Source of the DNA: a bacterium
Lineage (GTDB): Bacteria; Bacteroidota; Bacteroidia; Bacteroidales; Muribaculaceae
DNA: 64,000 bases
Assembly (NCBI GenBank): GCA_014802625.1
Contig: JAAVBX010000023.1
Coordinates: 62,001-126,000 of the forward strand
Direction of reading: 5' to 3'
In this document: positions 10,920 through 21,082 of the stretch, one piece after another
Layout: each line of letters starts with the position of its first letter
Numbering within the stretch: the stretch's first letter is position 1
Notes under the pieces: model-generated
Told to the model about the DNA's origin: nothing
Databases searched by the model: none
What the model saw: only the letters and a program-made list of their open reading frames with translations
Made by a program: the position numbers and the translations under genes

Positions 10920-12563
10920 ATGTTTTCCCTGACTTATATCCATCACGATTGTTTCCTTCTTCGCACACCCGAATTGGCCGTAGTGTTTGATTATTGGAAA
11001 GATCCGTTGGCTGATTCCGCCGGAATACCCCCTTTTCTCAAGGATTTGCCGGCGGACATACCTCTCTATGTCCTCGTAAGTCATTTTCATAAGGATCATT
11101 TCAATCCTGAAATTTTCCGGTGGGCTGACATGCGGGAGTCGGTGAGATATATAGTCTCACGAGATGTGGCTCGTAAAATTCGTTACCGTATTGAACCGTC
11201 CTCAACTTATAAAGGTAAACGATTGGATGACTCAAAAATCACTGTACTATCGAAGCTTGAGCAATTTTCGGATAATCTATTGACCGTCGATGCCTTTGGA
11301 AGTACGGATATCGGTAACTCCTACGCTCTTACGATTAAGAGTGACTCATTGACTGTTTTTCATGCCGGAGATCTGAATTGTTGGACATGGCGTGATGAGT
11401 CGACTCCTGAAGAGGTAGCGTCCGCTGAGAAGGCTTTCTTATCCGAACTCCACGCCATAGCTGCCTCTTTCGATAGTTTCGACATCGCTATGTTCCCGGT
11501 TGATTCAAGAATAGGCACCGGTTATGAGGAGGGTGCAAGAGTATTCCTGCGGAATTTTCGTGTCAAGCATTTTTTCCCGATGCATTTCGAGCTTGCCGAG
11601 GATGCCGCTGGACTCAGTCATCGTCATGCGGATGCATTGGCTTTTGAGAAATATTCTTCGGGATATGGTGAGCTGGTAGGATTGACAGCTCCCTATGACT
11701 GTTTTATGGATGATAGCGGAAAGTTGGCCTCCGATGGTTGTGATGTCGTATCGGAATTGAAGCGATCCTGGTATCTTTCTGCCGGTGATGTCAATGCCGA
11801 ACGTCAGCTTTCTCTCCCGTTCCTCATTTCCCGACTTATAGAAATCTCAACGAATCATGCGAATATGCTGGGAATCGGAAACTCCGAGATGCCAAACAAT
11901 CATTGCGGGTGGGTATTGTCCAGAGTCTGCGTGGAAATGAATGACTATCCTGCCGTCGATTCATTCTTCTCTATTTCGACATGGATTGAGAGCTGGAATC
12001 GCCATTTCTCAGAGCGTGCATTCAGTATCAATGATAATTCCGGACATGCCATAGGGTATGCTCGTCAGACGTGGATGGTACTTGATACCGAAACTCACGC
12101 TAATGCAGGTTTATCCGCTCTTGCATTTGATGAATCATATTTATCGCAAAGAGTCTGCCCTATAAAGAAGCAGGGTAAGCATCGTCTGATTCAACTTCCG
12201 GAGGAAAGACAGATTAACGACCGGCGATCAGTCGAGGCTACCGCACCGGTAAGATTCCATACATTCGGTTACTCTGATCTGGATGGTTATCGTCATGTCA
12301 ATACGGTTCGATTTGTGGAGCTTCTGATGAATCAATTCACTTTGGAGGAACATGATACTCATTATGTGGCAAGAATTGAAATTTCATTTTTGAGCGAAGG
12401 CAAATACGGTAAGGTTATGGAGATTCTTCGTGTAGATTCGTGTGATTCCGATGATGATGAATTAATCTCAGAATTTATGATTCGTACAAAGGAGGAACAT
12501 ACCCCCGTGCTATATTCAAAAGTGATTTTGAAGCCCCGGCGCGGTCCTTACCCTTCCTTATGA
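10920..12563 (+). CDS. Fusion of metallo-beta-lactamase-fold hydrolase (N) and acyl-ACP thioesterase (C)
   Basis: N-terminal LVSHFHKDHFNPEIF (HxHxDH), FHAGDLNCW; C-terminal GWVLSRVCVEMNDYP...STWIESWNRHFSERAFSI...IGYARQTWMVLDTET and YSDLDGYRHVNTVRFVELLMN typical of acyl-ACP thioesterase. Confidence 0.85.
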   Translation: MFSLTYIHHDCFLLRTPELAVVFDYWKDPLADSAGIPPFLKDLPADIPLYVLVSHFHKDHFNPEIFRWADMRESVRYIVSRDVARKIRYRIEPSSTYKGKRLDDSKITVLSKLEQFSDNLLTVDAFGSTDIGNSYALTIKSDSLTVFHAGDLNCWTWRDESTPEEVASAEKAFLSELHAIAASFDSFDIAMFPVDSRIGTGYEEGARVFLRNFRVKHFFPMHFELAEDAAGLSHRHADALAFEKYSSGYGELVGLTAPYDCFMDDSGKLASDGCDVVSELKRSWYLSAGDVNAERQLSLPFLISRLIEISTNHANMLGIGNSEMPNNHCGWVLSRVCVEMNDYPAVDSFFSISTWIESWNRHFSERAFSINDNSGHAIGYARQTWMVLDTETHANAGLSALAFDESYLSQRVCPIKKQGKHRLIQLPEERQINDRRSVEATAPVRFHTFGYSDLDGYRHVNTVRFVELLMNQFTLEEHDTHYVARIEISFLSEGKYGKVMEILRVDSCDSDDDELISEFMIRTKEEHTPVLYSKVILKPRRGPYPSL

Positions 12564-12582
12564 TATTTACGTTGGTTTATAG

Positions 12583-14913
12583 ATGAAACGTTCCGCACTA
12601 CATTGCGTTATACCATCTCTTGTGTTGCTGGCGGCCTGCAACCCGGCGCGTCATGTCCCGGCCAATCAATTCTTGCTCAATAAAGTGAGAATTGAACTTG
12701 ACTCAACAGCAAAGAATATGGATACGGATGAACTGCAGACCTATTTGCGTCAGCAGCCTAACCATAAAATGCTATGGAGTGCGCGCACACGTCTCGGTGT
12801 CTACAACCTTTCCGGCCATGATTCTACGAAATGGTGGAACCGTTGGATCAGGAAAATTGGAGAACCACCTGTAATCTACGATCCCCGTTTAACAGCAGAG
12901 GGTGCCGGACAGATTCGGCAGGCATTGATTAATAAAGGGTATCTCTCTGCGAAAGTCGACACGTTGACTTGTACCGACAGTGTCAAACGTAAGGCAAATG
13001 TCACGTATAGGGTGCATGCCGGCATACCTCATACTGTCAGGACCTTCAATTGTGAGATTTCGGATTCAATTATCTCTTCAATCGTTTTGGCAGATTCCGC
13101 TTCCTGGACCATCAGGCCCGGGGATTTTCTCGATAGAAATCGTCTTGATCAGCAACGGCAAATTATTACGAAATCGATACGCAATCATGGTTACTTCTCT
13201 TTCATGACAGAGAACATCACGTTTGTGGCCGACACTGTCAGTGACTCCTATGATGTTGACTTGACGATGCGTATCAGTAACACTCCTCTGAAATCCGGTC
13301 TGGATAAAGATTTTACAGCAGTTAGGAAATATGTCATACGTGATGTAATTTATGTCACCGACTATAATCTTTCTGCAGGAAGCAATCATGAACGCTCGGC
13401 GGTGGATACCGTCGGCTACAAGGATATTAAAATAGTATATGGCGACAGCCGGTATCTCAGCCCGTCGGTTTTATATGAGAATAACTTTATCCGGGCCGGT
13501 CTGCCTTATTCGGAAGATGAGATTGACAGAACCTACAAGGCATTATCGAGGCTGGAAATCCTGAAATTTATCAATATCCGGCTGGAACCTGCCGGCACTG
13601 TCGGAGATATCGGCCTTTTAAATGCGTATGTACTTCTAACTCCGGGCAAAAGTCAGTCGATGAGCGTCGAGATTGAAGGTACAAATTCAGAAGGTGATCT
13701 CGGAGTGGCAGTGGGTCTCACCTATTCCCATCGAAATATCGGACATGGCTCAGAGACCTTCACCACAAAACTGCGTGGCGCTTATGAGTCAATCAGCGGT
13801 AACCTTGAGGGGCTGCTCCATAACCGCTATATGGAATATTCGGCGGATGTGGCATTGCAATTCCCCAAATTCAAGGCTCCTTTCCTCAAAGAGTCCTTTA
13901 AAAGAAGAATCAATGCTTCGACTCTCCTGAACGTCTCAATGAACTATCAGGAGCGACCTGAATATACCCGTATTGTGTCGACGGCCGGTTGGAGTTATAA
14001 ATGGACTGAACCTCTCTCCAACAATCGTCATACGTTTACGCCAATAGATATCAATTATGTCTATTTGCCTCAATCGACAAATGACTTTATAAATCAGATT
14101 GCCCCGGATAATCCATTGTTGAGGTATAGCTACGAGGATCATTTTATAATGCGTCTCGGATATAGTTTCTATCATACCAACAAACGCCCTGAGACACCAT
14201 GGCAGCGTCAGATTCAAAAGAACATCTATAATATCAGAGTCAACGCTGAGTTCGCCGGTAACTTCCTCTTTTTATTGAGCAGTATATTCCACCACAGATC
14301 TGACTTTCATGAGCACCCGTATAAGGTCTTTGGCATTCATTATTCTCAATATTTCAAATTTGACTCCGATTTTTCCTTTACCCATAGATTCGACAGCCGC
14401 CAGTCGGTAGCAACGAGAGTCGGTCTCGGTGTAGGTATCCCCTATGGCAACTCCGCTATTATGCCATTTGAAAAGAGATTTTATGGTGGGGGAGCGAATG
14501 GAGTCAGAGGTTGGGCTGTGCGTACTCTTGGACCCGGATCATTCAAGAGTATAAACAGTGTCAGTGATTTTATGGATCAATGCGGTGATATAAGATTCAT
14601 AATGAGCGCTGAATACCGCGCGAAATTATTCTGGATTCTTGAACTCGCCGGCTTTATAGATGTTGGTAATATATGGACCATTCGTGATTATCCGAATCAG
14701 TCAGGAGGCCTGTTTTGTTTCAACTCGTTCTATAAGCAACTTGCCGCTGCTTACGGTGTCGGTCTGAGACTTGACTTCAATTACTTCCTTATCCGTTTTG
14801 ATCTCGGAATGAAAGCCCATAATCCGGCTGAAGGTGAGCAACCATGGCCTCTTCTTCATCCTAAGTGGTGGCGCGACAGAGCATTCCATTTCTCTATTGG
14901 TTATCCATTTTAA
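12583..14913 (+). CDS. BamA/TamA family outer-membrane protein with lipoprotein-like N-terminus
   Basis: MKRSALHCVIPSLVLLAACNPARHVP; POTRA-like region; FEKRFYGGGANGVRGWAVRTLGPG and C-terminal beta-barrel ending SIGYPF. Confidence 0.88.
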   Translation: MKRSALHCVIPSLVLLAACNPARHVPANQFLLNKVRIELDSTAKNMDTDELQTYLRQQPNHKMLWSARTRLGVYNLSGHDSTKWWNRWIRKIGEPPVIYDPRLTAEGAGQIRQALINKGYLSAKVDTLTCTDSVKRKANVTYRVHAGIPHTVRTFNCEISDSIISSIVLADSASWTIRPGDFLDRNRLDQQRQIITKSIRNHGYFSFMTENITFVADTVSDSYDVDLTMRISNTPLKSGLDKDFTAVRKYVIRDVIYVTDYNLSAGSNHERSAVDTVGYKDIKIVYGDSRYLSPSVLYENNFIRAGLPYSEDEIDRTYKALSRLEILKFINIRLEPAGTVGDIGLLNAYVLLTPGKSQSMSVEIEGTNSEGDLGVAVGLTYSHRNIGHGSETFTTKLRGAYESISGNLEGLLHNRYMEYSADVALQFPKFKAPFLKESFKRRINASTLLNVSMNYQERPEYTRIVSTAGWSYKWTEPLSNNRHTFTPIDINYVYLPQSTNDFINQIAPDNPLLRYSYEDHFIMRLGYSFYHTNKRPETPWQRQIQKNIYNIRVNAEFAGNFLFLLSSIFHHRSDFHEHPYKVFGIHYSQYFKFDSDFSFTHRFDSRQSVATRVGLGVGIPYGNSAIMPFEKRFYGGGANGVRGWAVRTLGPGSFKSINSVSDFMDQCGDIRFIMSAEYRAKLFWILELAGFIDVGNIWTIRDYPNQSGGLFCFNSFYKQLAAAYGVGLRLDFNYFLIRFDLGMKAHNPAEGEQPWPLLHPKWWRDRAFHFSIGYPF

Positions 14914-14925
14914 AATTTTAAATCT

Positions 14926-15591
14926 ATGAAATCTCTTGTTGTATTTGATCTTGATGGCACTCTTTTAAATACTATCGCCGATCTTGGAATGGCATGTAAT
15001 CATGCGCTTGAGCAGATGGGTTATCCCCCACACCCTCTATCTGCATATAATTTCATGGTTGGAGATGGGATTAGAAAGCTTTTGGAACGTGCTGAACCTG
15101 ATGCCGACCCCGCTACGATAGACAAATTGTTGGGATATTTCCGTGAATACTATGATGCTCATTGCACTGATCATACCGAACCCTATCCGGGCATACCGCA
15201 ACTTCTTGATGATTTAGTCAAGAAGGGTATAAAAGTCGCCGTAGCCACTAATAAATATCAATCGGCCGCTGAAAGGATTATTCAACACTACTTTCCGCAG
15301 ATTCCCTTCGTGGCGGTTATGGGACAGATCGATGGTCGTCAGACTAAGCCTGATCCTTCCATCATTTTCGCTATCCTCAATGACAGCCCTACTCCGAAGG
15401 CCGACGTGATGATGGTAGGCGACAGCGCCGTAGATATAGAGACTGCCCGACGTGCTTGTGTCGGTTCTGTGGGTGTGACGTGGGGATTTCGCCCTGTCAG
15501 TGAATTGCGTCGTGCTTATGCGGAACATATTGTCAGCAATCCTATGGAGATTCTCAAGCTCGCTACAGCTTCTTCTGCTGAGTTACCCTGA
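14926..15591 (+). CDS. gph: HAD family hydrolase, phosphoglycolate phosphatase-like
   Basis: VVFDLDGTLLNTIADL; VATNKYQ; MMVGDSAVDIETARRA. Confidence 0.88.
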   Translation: MKSLVVFDLDGTLLNTIADLGMACNHALEQMGYPPHPLSAYNFMVGDGIRKLLERAEPDADPATIDKLLGYFREYYDAHCTDHTEPYPGIPQLLDDLVKKGIKVAVATNKYQSAAERIIQHYFPQIPFVAVMGQIDGRQTKPDPSIIFAILNDSPTPKADVMMVGDSAVDIETARRACVGSVGVTWGFRPVSELRRAYAEHIVSNPMEILKLATASSAELP

Positions 15592-15679
15592 TTCCAGTTG
15601 AGATAACTCTTCTTAAACCATTTCCGGAATGGCGTGTCATATTGATAAAAATCATATATACTCAATATCACGTAATGCT

Positions 15680-16171
15680 ATGAGAAATTTAACTGTCAAA
15701 ATATTCCTCATTCTCTCATGTTTCATGGGGATATCTTTCGGCTCTCCATTCGTAGCGGATGCGGCAACGGCTCCTAAGCGGAACTATAATTGCCGTATGC
15801 CCCACCGTGACAATAACGTATCGGGGCGGAAATATTCGTCACATCATCTCTTCGGCGATTTGGGACTTTCCCACCGACAAATCGACCGGCTTGATAAGAG
15901 CTATTCTAAATATTGTCGAGATATCGATAAATATATGCGTCAGGCTTCATCTGATCCGAGAAGAGCGGAATATTATCATAGAAATGCGTTGAAACGAGAA
16001 AACTCATTTTTGAATGAAGTGCGCCGTAACTTGAATCCCTCGCAATATCGTATTTTTGAAAAGAGATTCAAATCCTTGGTGCCACGTCATCAACCCAACA
16101 GTGCTCCACGTCCCGGTAGTGGTATCGGCCCTATGATGCCAGGCCCCGCACCAACTGTTATGACAAGGTAA
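15680..16171 (+). CDS. Exported hypothetical protein
   Basis: Internal start ATG at 15680 gives MRNLTVKIFLILSCFMGISFGSPFVADAA signal peptide; ORF track has a longer 15629 start. Confidence 0.55.
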   Translation: MRNLTVKIFLILSCFMGISFGSPFVADAATAPKRNYNCRMPHRDNNVSGRKYSSHHLFGDLGLSHRQIDRLDKSYSKYCRDIDKYMRQASSDPRRAEYYHRNALKRENSFLNEVRRNLNPSQYRIFEKRFKSLVPRHQPNSAPRPGSGIGPMMPGPAPTVMTR

Positions 16172-16334
16172 ACTCAAAATTCAATTGTTTCCTTAAAGAT
16201 TGTTAAAATACCCATCTGTATTAAACTTTTTTGAAGTTTAAACGTCTTATATATAGAGAACATTGTCGTAGACATGTTTCCGTAAGGCATACCGGTGACG
16301 GCAGGCCAATAATAAAACAAGCTATCTTTACGAC

Positions 16335-16376
16335 AAAAACGGAGTTTAGGATGCGTCCTGACTCCGTTTTTCTTTA
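16335..16376 (+). terminator. Rho-independent terminator
   Basis: AAAAACGGAGT-TTAGGA-TGCG-TCCTGA-ACTCCGTTTTT stem (one wobble) followed by T-rich tract. Confidence 0.75.
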
Positions 16377-16388
16377 TTATGACTTTAC

Positions 16389-16442
16389 ACAATACAAAGA
16401 GACCGACAACTTTCGCGAAAGTTGTCGGTCTCTTTGTATTGT
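16389..16442. repeat. Perfect 54-bp palindrome between convergent genes (possible bidirectional terminator)
   Basis: ACAATACAAAGAGACCGACAACTTTCG|CGAAAGTTGTCGGTCTCTTTGTATTGT, 27 bp per arm, no spacer. Confidence 0.9.
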
Positions 16443-16448
16443 TCAGAC

Positions 16449-17201
16449 TCAATGGTTTACATCATAACCTTGATCTTTGAGATACTGAAGTATCTGGTAT
16501 TTGGTCGCATGATCGTAGTAATCCAGAATATGTGCTACCCAGTCGTTGGTAGTTGTGCCTCCGGCTCTTGTCGCATTGTAATGCTTTACAATCTCATCAT
16601 ACGATTCCAGCTCCTCCACCATCTTTTCATTGTCATCGCGATAGTGGTTCTTGTGGAACACCAATGATGACGGCTGTTTTGGCTTGAGATCCGGATGTTC
16701 ACGAGGAATCCCTAATGCAAGACCGCAGACTACAAATACACCCTTCGGCAACTGCAGAAGTTCTGCCACGGCCTTCGGATCAACGGTACGCAAGTATCCG
16801 ATACAGTTTGATCCAAGTCCGCAAGCCTGGGCTGCTACGACTGCGCTCATCATCGCTAATGAGGCGTCAATAACACCCAACATCACTCCATCCATGCAAT
16901 TGGTGATTGCCGGCATTTGGAGACCTTTCTTTTCCGCAAGAAGAGAAATCTTATTGAAATCAGAAAGGAAGATAAGCAGACGGTTACAGGTTTTAATCTG
17001 CTTTTGACCGGTAAGTTCGTAGAGCTTGAGCTTAATCTCCTGATCATCGATATCAATGACTGAGAATTGCTGACCGTTATAAGACGTCGGAGTATTCTCG
17101 ACAGCCTTATAGATGAATTCCATGGTTTCCTGAGGTATCGCCTCTCTTTCATAGCGGCGGACACTCGTACGCAGGAGGAGAGAGTCTTTAACGCTTTCCA
17201 T
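16449..17201 (-). CDS. Nitroreductase family protein
   Basis: SLLLRTSVRRYEREAIPQETMEFIYKAVENTPTSYNGQQFSV; GLGSNCIGYLRT; VVCGLALGIPREHPDLKPKQP. Confidence 0.9.
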   Translation of the reverse strand: MESVKDSLLLRTSVRRYEREAIPQETMEFIYKAVENTPTSYNGQQFSVIDIDDQEIKLKLYELTGQKQIKTCNRLLIFLSDFNKISLLAEKKGLQMPAITNCMDGVMLGVIDASLAMMSAVVAAQACGLGSNCIGYLRTVDPKAVAELLQLPKGVFVVCGLALGIPREHPDLKPKQPSSLVFHKNHYRDDNEKMVEELESYDEIVKHYNATRAGGTTTNDWVAHILDYYDHATKYQILQYLKDQGYDVNH

Positions 17202-17221
17202 AAATATAAGGTAATAAATTT

Positions 17222-17262
17222 AAAAAAGAGAGGGCGAAACGGAATTACTCCGTTCCGCCCTC
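17222..17262 (-). terminator. Rho-independent terminator of the thrS-infC-rpmI-rplT operon
   Basis: Minus strand GAGGGCGGAACGGAGTAATTCCGTTTCGCCCTC stem followed by TCTTTTTTA. Confidence 0.8.
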
Positions 17263-17499
17263 GGTTATAAGGCCACATCAAAGGCTTTGTGATGAAACTC
17301 CGAATGACAGGTTTTGAGTGCCTCTTATTCTTTGTAATCCGCCTTGTGCCATAAGCAACATCCCTTTAAGGGATGCGGGGCCCGCCATCAAATAAGAAGC
17401 TTGTCTCGGTTTTTCGATTTATTTGATGAGTTTCCCAAATTGCTTTGATGTGGGATTTTCTATTCTTATAACGTCTTTACAGGGTAAAATGTTGTGATT

Positions 17500-17844
17500 T
17501 TATTTTACCTTATCACAGATAGCCTTGAAAGCTGCGGGATTATTCATTGCGAGGTCGGCGAGAACCTTACGGTTGATTTCGATGCCGGCCTTGTGGATGA
17601 GTCCCATGAGCTTTGAGTAGGAAAGATCCTCGAGGCGAGCGGCAGCGTTGATACGCTGAATCCAGAGAGCGCGGAAGTTACGCTTTTTCTGCTTGCGGTC
17701 GCGATAGGCGTATGTCAGACCCTTTTCCCAAGTATTCTTGGCGACGGTCCAGACGTTGCGACGGCTACCGTAGTAACCACGGGTGAGTTTGAGGATTTTC
17801 TTTCTTTTGGCGCGTGATGCGACGTGATTGACTGATCTAGGCAT
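17500..17844 (-). CDS. rplT: 50S ribosomal protein L20
   Basis: [37 protein letters not shown]; conserved operon position. Confidence 0.98.
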   Translation of the reverse strand: MPRSVNHVASRAKRKKILKLTRGYYGSRRNVWTVAKNTWEKGLTYAYRDRKQKKRNFRALWIQRINAAARLEDLSYSKLMGLIHKAGIEINRKVLADLAMNNPAAFKAICDKVK

Positions 17845-17982
17845 TTTTTTTGAATTTTGAATGTGAGCGGCTTTACGGCTCTTTTGGAGCTCTACACTCG
17901 GTTATAAAAATGTTGTTGTTCGAAGAGAGAGTTTTTCAGATTGTTCCGGTCGATTGAGTCGGAAAGGTCTGAACCTTGGGGT

Positions 17983-18180
17983 TCAACGCATGTTGAGAAG
18001 TGAACGTACCTGCTTGATGTTGGCCGAATCCACGAGAGCGGTGTGATCGAGGTTGCGTTTACGCTTCTTCGACTTCTTCGTCAGAATGTGGCTGTGGTAG
18101 GCATGTTTTCTTTTCACTTTTCCTGTGCCGGTGAGCGCGAAGCGCTTCTTTGACGCGGCATTGGTCTTTACCTTAGGCAT
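17983..18180 (-). CDS. rpmI: 50S ribosomal protein L35
   Basis: [44 protein letters not shown]. Confidence 0.97.
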   Translation of the reverse strand: MPKVKTNAASKKRFALTGTGKVKRKHAYHSHILTKKSKKRKRNLDHTALVDSANIKQVRSLLNMR

Positions 18181-18242
18181 TGGTTGAAATATTTAGATTG
18201 TTAAATTTACCTCGGCACACAGTGTGCCTACGGTCTCTATTC

Positions 18243-18947
18243 TTATTCGTCGGATGGATTGGAATCTTTGCTTACTTCGGGAGTAGCCTCCGCAGGCTTT
18301 GATTCCGGTTTGGGAGAATCCTTCTTGGATGAATCTTTTTTAGGTTGAGTCTTGAGAGGGCTTATCATTATGATCATACGCTTACCCTCCAGGACCGGCA
18401 TCTGTTCTACCTTACCCAGATCCTCAAGATCATTGGCGAATCTGAGTAGAAGAACTTCGCCTTGCTCCTTAAACAGGATTGAGCGACCTCTGAAGAATAC
18501 ATATGCCTTTACCTTCGATCCCTCCTTAAGGAATCCCTGTGCATGCTTCAGCTTGAAGTTGTAGTCATGGTCATCAGTCTGCGGACCGAATCGGATTTCT
18601 TTGACAACAACCTTAGTGGCCTTGGCTTTCTGCTCTTTCTGACGTTTCTTCTGCTGATACAGAAATTTCTGGTAATCGAGAATACGGCAAACGGGCGGTT
18701 CGGCTGTGGGCGAGATTTCAATGAGGTCAAGCTCCATATCGCGCGCTATACGTCGGGCCTTTTCTATGGGATATACTCCCTGCTCGACATTGTCGCCAAC
18801 GAGTCGCACCTCTCTGGCACGAATCTGCTCATTTGTTGCGTACGGATCCTTGTCGCTTCTTCCACCTCTTTGGGTTGGTTTCTGTCCCGGACGAGGACGA
18901 GGGCCGGCCGGGCGACGCGGACCTGAAAAGTTGGTTTTTTTCTCCAT
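18243..18947 (-). CDS. infC: Translation initiation factor IF-3
   Basis: [63 protein letters not shown]. Confidence 0.97.
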   Translation of the reverse strand: MEKKTNFSGPRRPAGPRPRPGQKPTQRGGRSDKDPYATNEQIRAREVRLVGDNVEQGVYPIEKARRIARDMELDLIEISPTAEPPVCRILDYQKFLYQQKKRQKEQKAKATKVVVKEIRFGPQTDDHDYNFKLKHAQGFLKEGSKVKAYVFFRGRSILFKEQGEVLLLRFANDLEDLGKVEQMPVLEGKRMIIMISPLKTQPKKDSSKKDSPKPESKPAEATPEVSKDSNPSDE

Positions 18948-18984
18948 TAATCAAATTTGTATCTTTCGAGATGCCGGATATCCG

Positions 18985-20934
18985 TCATGCCTCGGCAGAC
19001 TGGTTTGTCATTTTTTCTACTTCTGCATTCAATGCGTCTGCAAAGTTAGCAATTTTCATCGTACCTTTATCACCTTCTCCGTGTTTTCTTACAGAAACTT
19101 CATCATTTTCTGCTTCTTTTTCACCTACAATAAGAAGATACGGCACTTTCTTGAGTTCGTTATCGCGAATTTTCTTTCCGATTTTCTCATTTCGGTCATC
19201 CACGACGGCGCGTACACCTTTATTCTCAAGCTGCTTTGCCACATTGAATGCGTAGTCATTAAACTTCTCGCTGATCGGCAGAATCACGGCTTGTTCCGGT
19301 ACGAGCCAAAGGGGGAGTCGACCGGCCGTGTGTTCCAGGAGCACCGCAACGAATCTTTCCATCGATCCGAAAGGTGCGCGATGAATCATTACAGGACGAT
19401 GTTTCTGATTGTCGGCTCCTGTATATTCAAGCCCGAAACGCTCGGGAAGGTTATAGTCAACCTGAATTGTGCCGAGCTGCCAGCGACGACCGATTGCATC
19501 CTTGACCATAAAGTCAAGTTTCGGACCATAGAAAGCTGCTTCGCCTTCAACCTGACGAGCTTTCAGTCCCTTTTCCGCGCAAGCCTCTATAATGGCGTTC
19601 TCTGCCAGATGCCAGTTCTCGTCAGATCCGATATACTTCTCTTTATTCTTTGGATCGCGCAACGATATCTGCGCTTCGAAGTTCTTGAAGTCAAGAGCTT
19701 TGAATATATAGAGAATTATATCCATCACCTTGAGGAACTCATCTTTAATCTGCTCAGGCGCACAGAAAATGTGTGCATCATCCTGCGTAAATCCGCGAAC
19801 GCGGGTCAGTCCGTGCAACTCACCGCTCTGTTCGTAACGGTAGACCGTACCGAACTCTGCGAGTCGCATCGGAAGATCTCTATAGCTGCGCGGAGCCGCC
19901 TTGTAGATTTCACAATGGTGAGGACAGTTCATCGGCTTGAGGAGATATTCCTCACCCTCTTCAGGGGTATGAATAGGCTGGAAAGAATCCTTGCCATATT
20001 TTGCCCAGTGACCGGATGTCACGTAAAGGAGTTTGTTGCCGATATGGGGAGTGATTACCTGAAGGTAACCGTATTGTTTCTGAATTTTACGCAGGAATTG
20101 CTCAAGGCGGTCTCTGAGAGCGGCACCCTTGGGAAGCCACAAGGGCAGTCCCTTGCCGACGGTTTCTGAGAATGCGAAGAGCTCCATCTCCTTACCGAGT
20201 TTGCGATGGTCACGTTTCTTGGCCTCTTCGAGAAGAGCAAGATATTCATCAAGCATTTTCTTTTTCGGAAACGTGATACCGTAAACACGTACAAGCTGGT
20301 TGCGCTTCTCGTCGCCGCGCCAATATGCTCCGGCGAGAGATAGAATTTTCACAGCCTTAATCGCAGACGTTGAGGGAAGGTGCGGTCCTCGACAGAGATC
20401 TGTGAAAGCACCCTGCGTATATGTAGTGATAGTGCCGTCTTCCAATTCCGAAATCAGCTCACACTTATAGTTCTCCCCTCTTTCGCCAAACATCTTCAAG
20501 GCGTCATCCTTAGTGATATCAGCACGGACGATAGCCTCTTTCTTGGCTACCAGCTCCTGCATCTTCTTCTCGATTTTCGGGAAATCTTCCGCTGTAATCT
20601 TATGCTCTCCGGGGTCTATATCATAATAGAATCCATTCTCAATTGCCGGACCGATTCCGAACTTTACGCCCGGATAGAGCTCCTGGAGTGCTTCTGCAAG
20701 CAGATGCGCCGAAGAATGCCAGAAAGCATGCTTGCCTTCCGGATCATCCCATTTGAAGAGTTGAATTTCTGCGTCAGAGGCGATGGGACGTGATATATCC
20801 CATTCTTCACCATTAACCTTGGCTGCCAGCACATCTGCCGCGAAACGCGGGCTGATGCTCTCGGCTACCTGCAGGGGAGTCACACCTGACTCATATTGGC
20901 GCACACTGCCGTCGGGGAATTTGATATCAATCAT
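18985..20934 (-). CDS. thrS: Threonyl-tRNA synthetase
   Basis: TGS domain, [54 protein letters not shown]. Confidence 0.98.
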   Translation of the reverse strand: MIDIKFPDGSVRQYESGVTPLQVAESISPRFAADVLAAKVNGEEWDISRPIASDAEIQLFKWDDPEGKHAFWHSSAHLLAEALQELYPGVKFGIGPAIENGFYYDIDPGEHKITAEDFPKIEKKMQELVAKKEAIVRADITKDDALKMFGERGENYKCELISELEDGTITTYTQGAFTDLCRGPHLPSTSAIKAVKILSLAGAYWRGDEKRNQLVRVYGITFPKKKMLDEYLALLEEAKKRDHRKLGKEMELFAFSETVGKGLPLWLPKGAALRDRLEQFLRKIQKQYGYLQVITPHIGNKLLYVTSGHWAKYGKDSFQPIHTPEEGEEYLLKPMNCPHHCEIYKAAPRSYRDLPMRLAEFGTVYRYEQSGELHGLTRVRGFTQDDAHIFCAPEQIKDEFLKVMDIILYIFKALDFKNFEAQISLRDPKNKEKYIGSDENWHLAENAIIEACAEKGLKARQVEGEAAFYGPKLDFMVKDAIGRRWQLGTIQVDYNLPERFGLEYTGADNQKHRPVMIHRAPFGSMERFVAVLLEHTAGRLPLWLVPEQAVILPISEKFNDYAFNVAKQLENKGVRAVVDDRNEKIGKKIRDNELKKVPYLLIVGEKEAENDEVSVRKHGEGDKGTMKIANFADALNAEVEKMTNQSAEA

Positions 20935-21082
20935 TGCTGTGATTAGCTGTGTTTGTGTTTCTTTGTTATGCGGATTGCAGTAGCTTCGACGGGATTTTAT
21001 TCATCCCTCCGGCCTACTCCAAAGCCGAATGCAAAATTAATAAAATATCGGCATAATGCAAAATTTTATTCGTTAAAAAGAT

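Noticed and set aside
16395-16406. 12-bp match (ACAAAGAGACCG) between the 54-bp palindrome and the ureF-ureG element
   Set aside because: Too short and isolated to claim relationship; probably chance.
16174-16452. 92-aa minus-strand ORF across the palindrome
   Set aside because: Coding potential spans a terminator and the perfect palindrome; sequence is non-protein-like.
18706-20169. 487-aa plus-strand ORF
   Set aside because: Antisense to infC/thrS, which have unmistakable protein matches; no family motif and no independent support.
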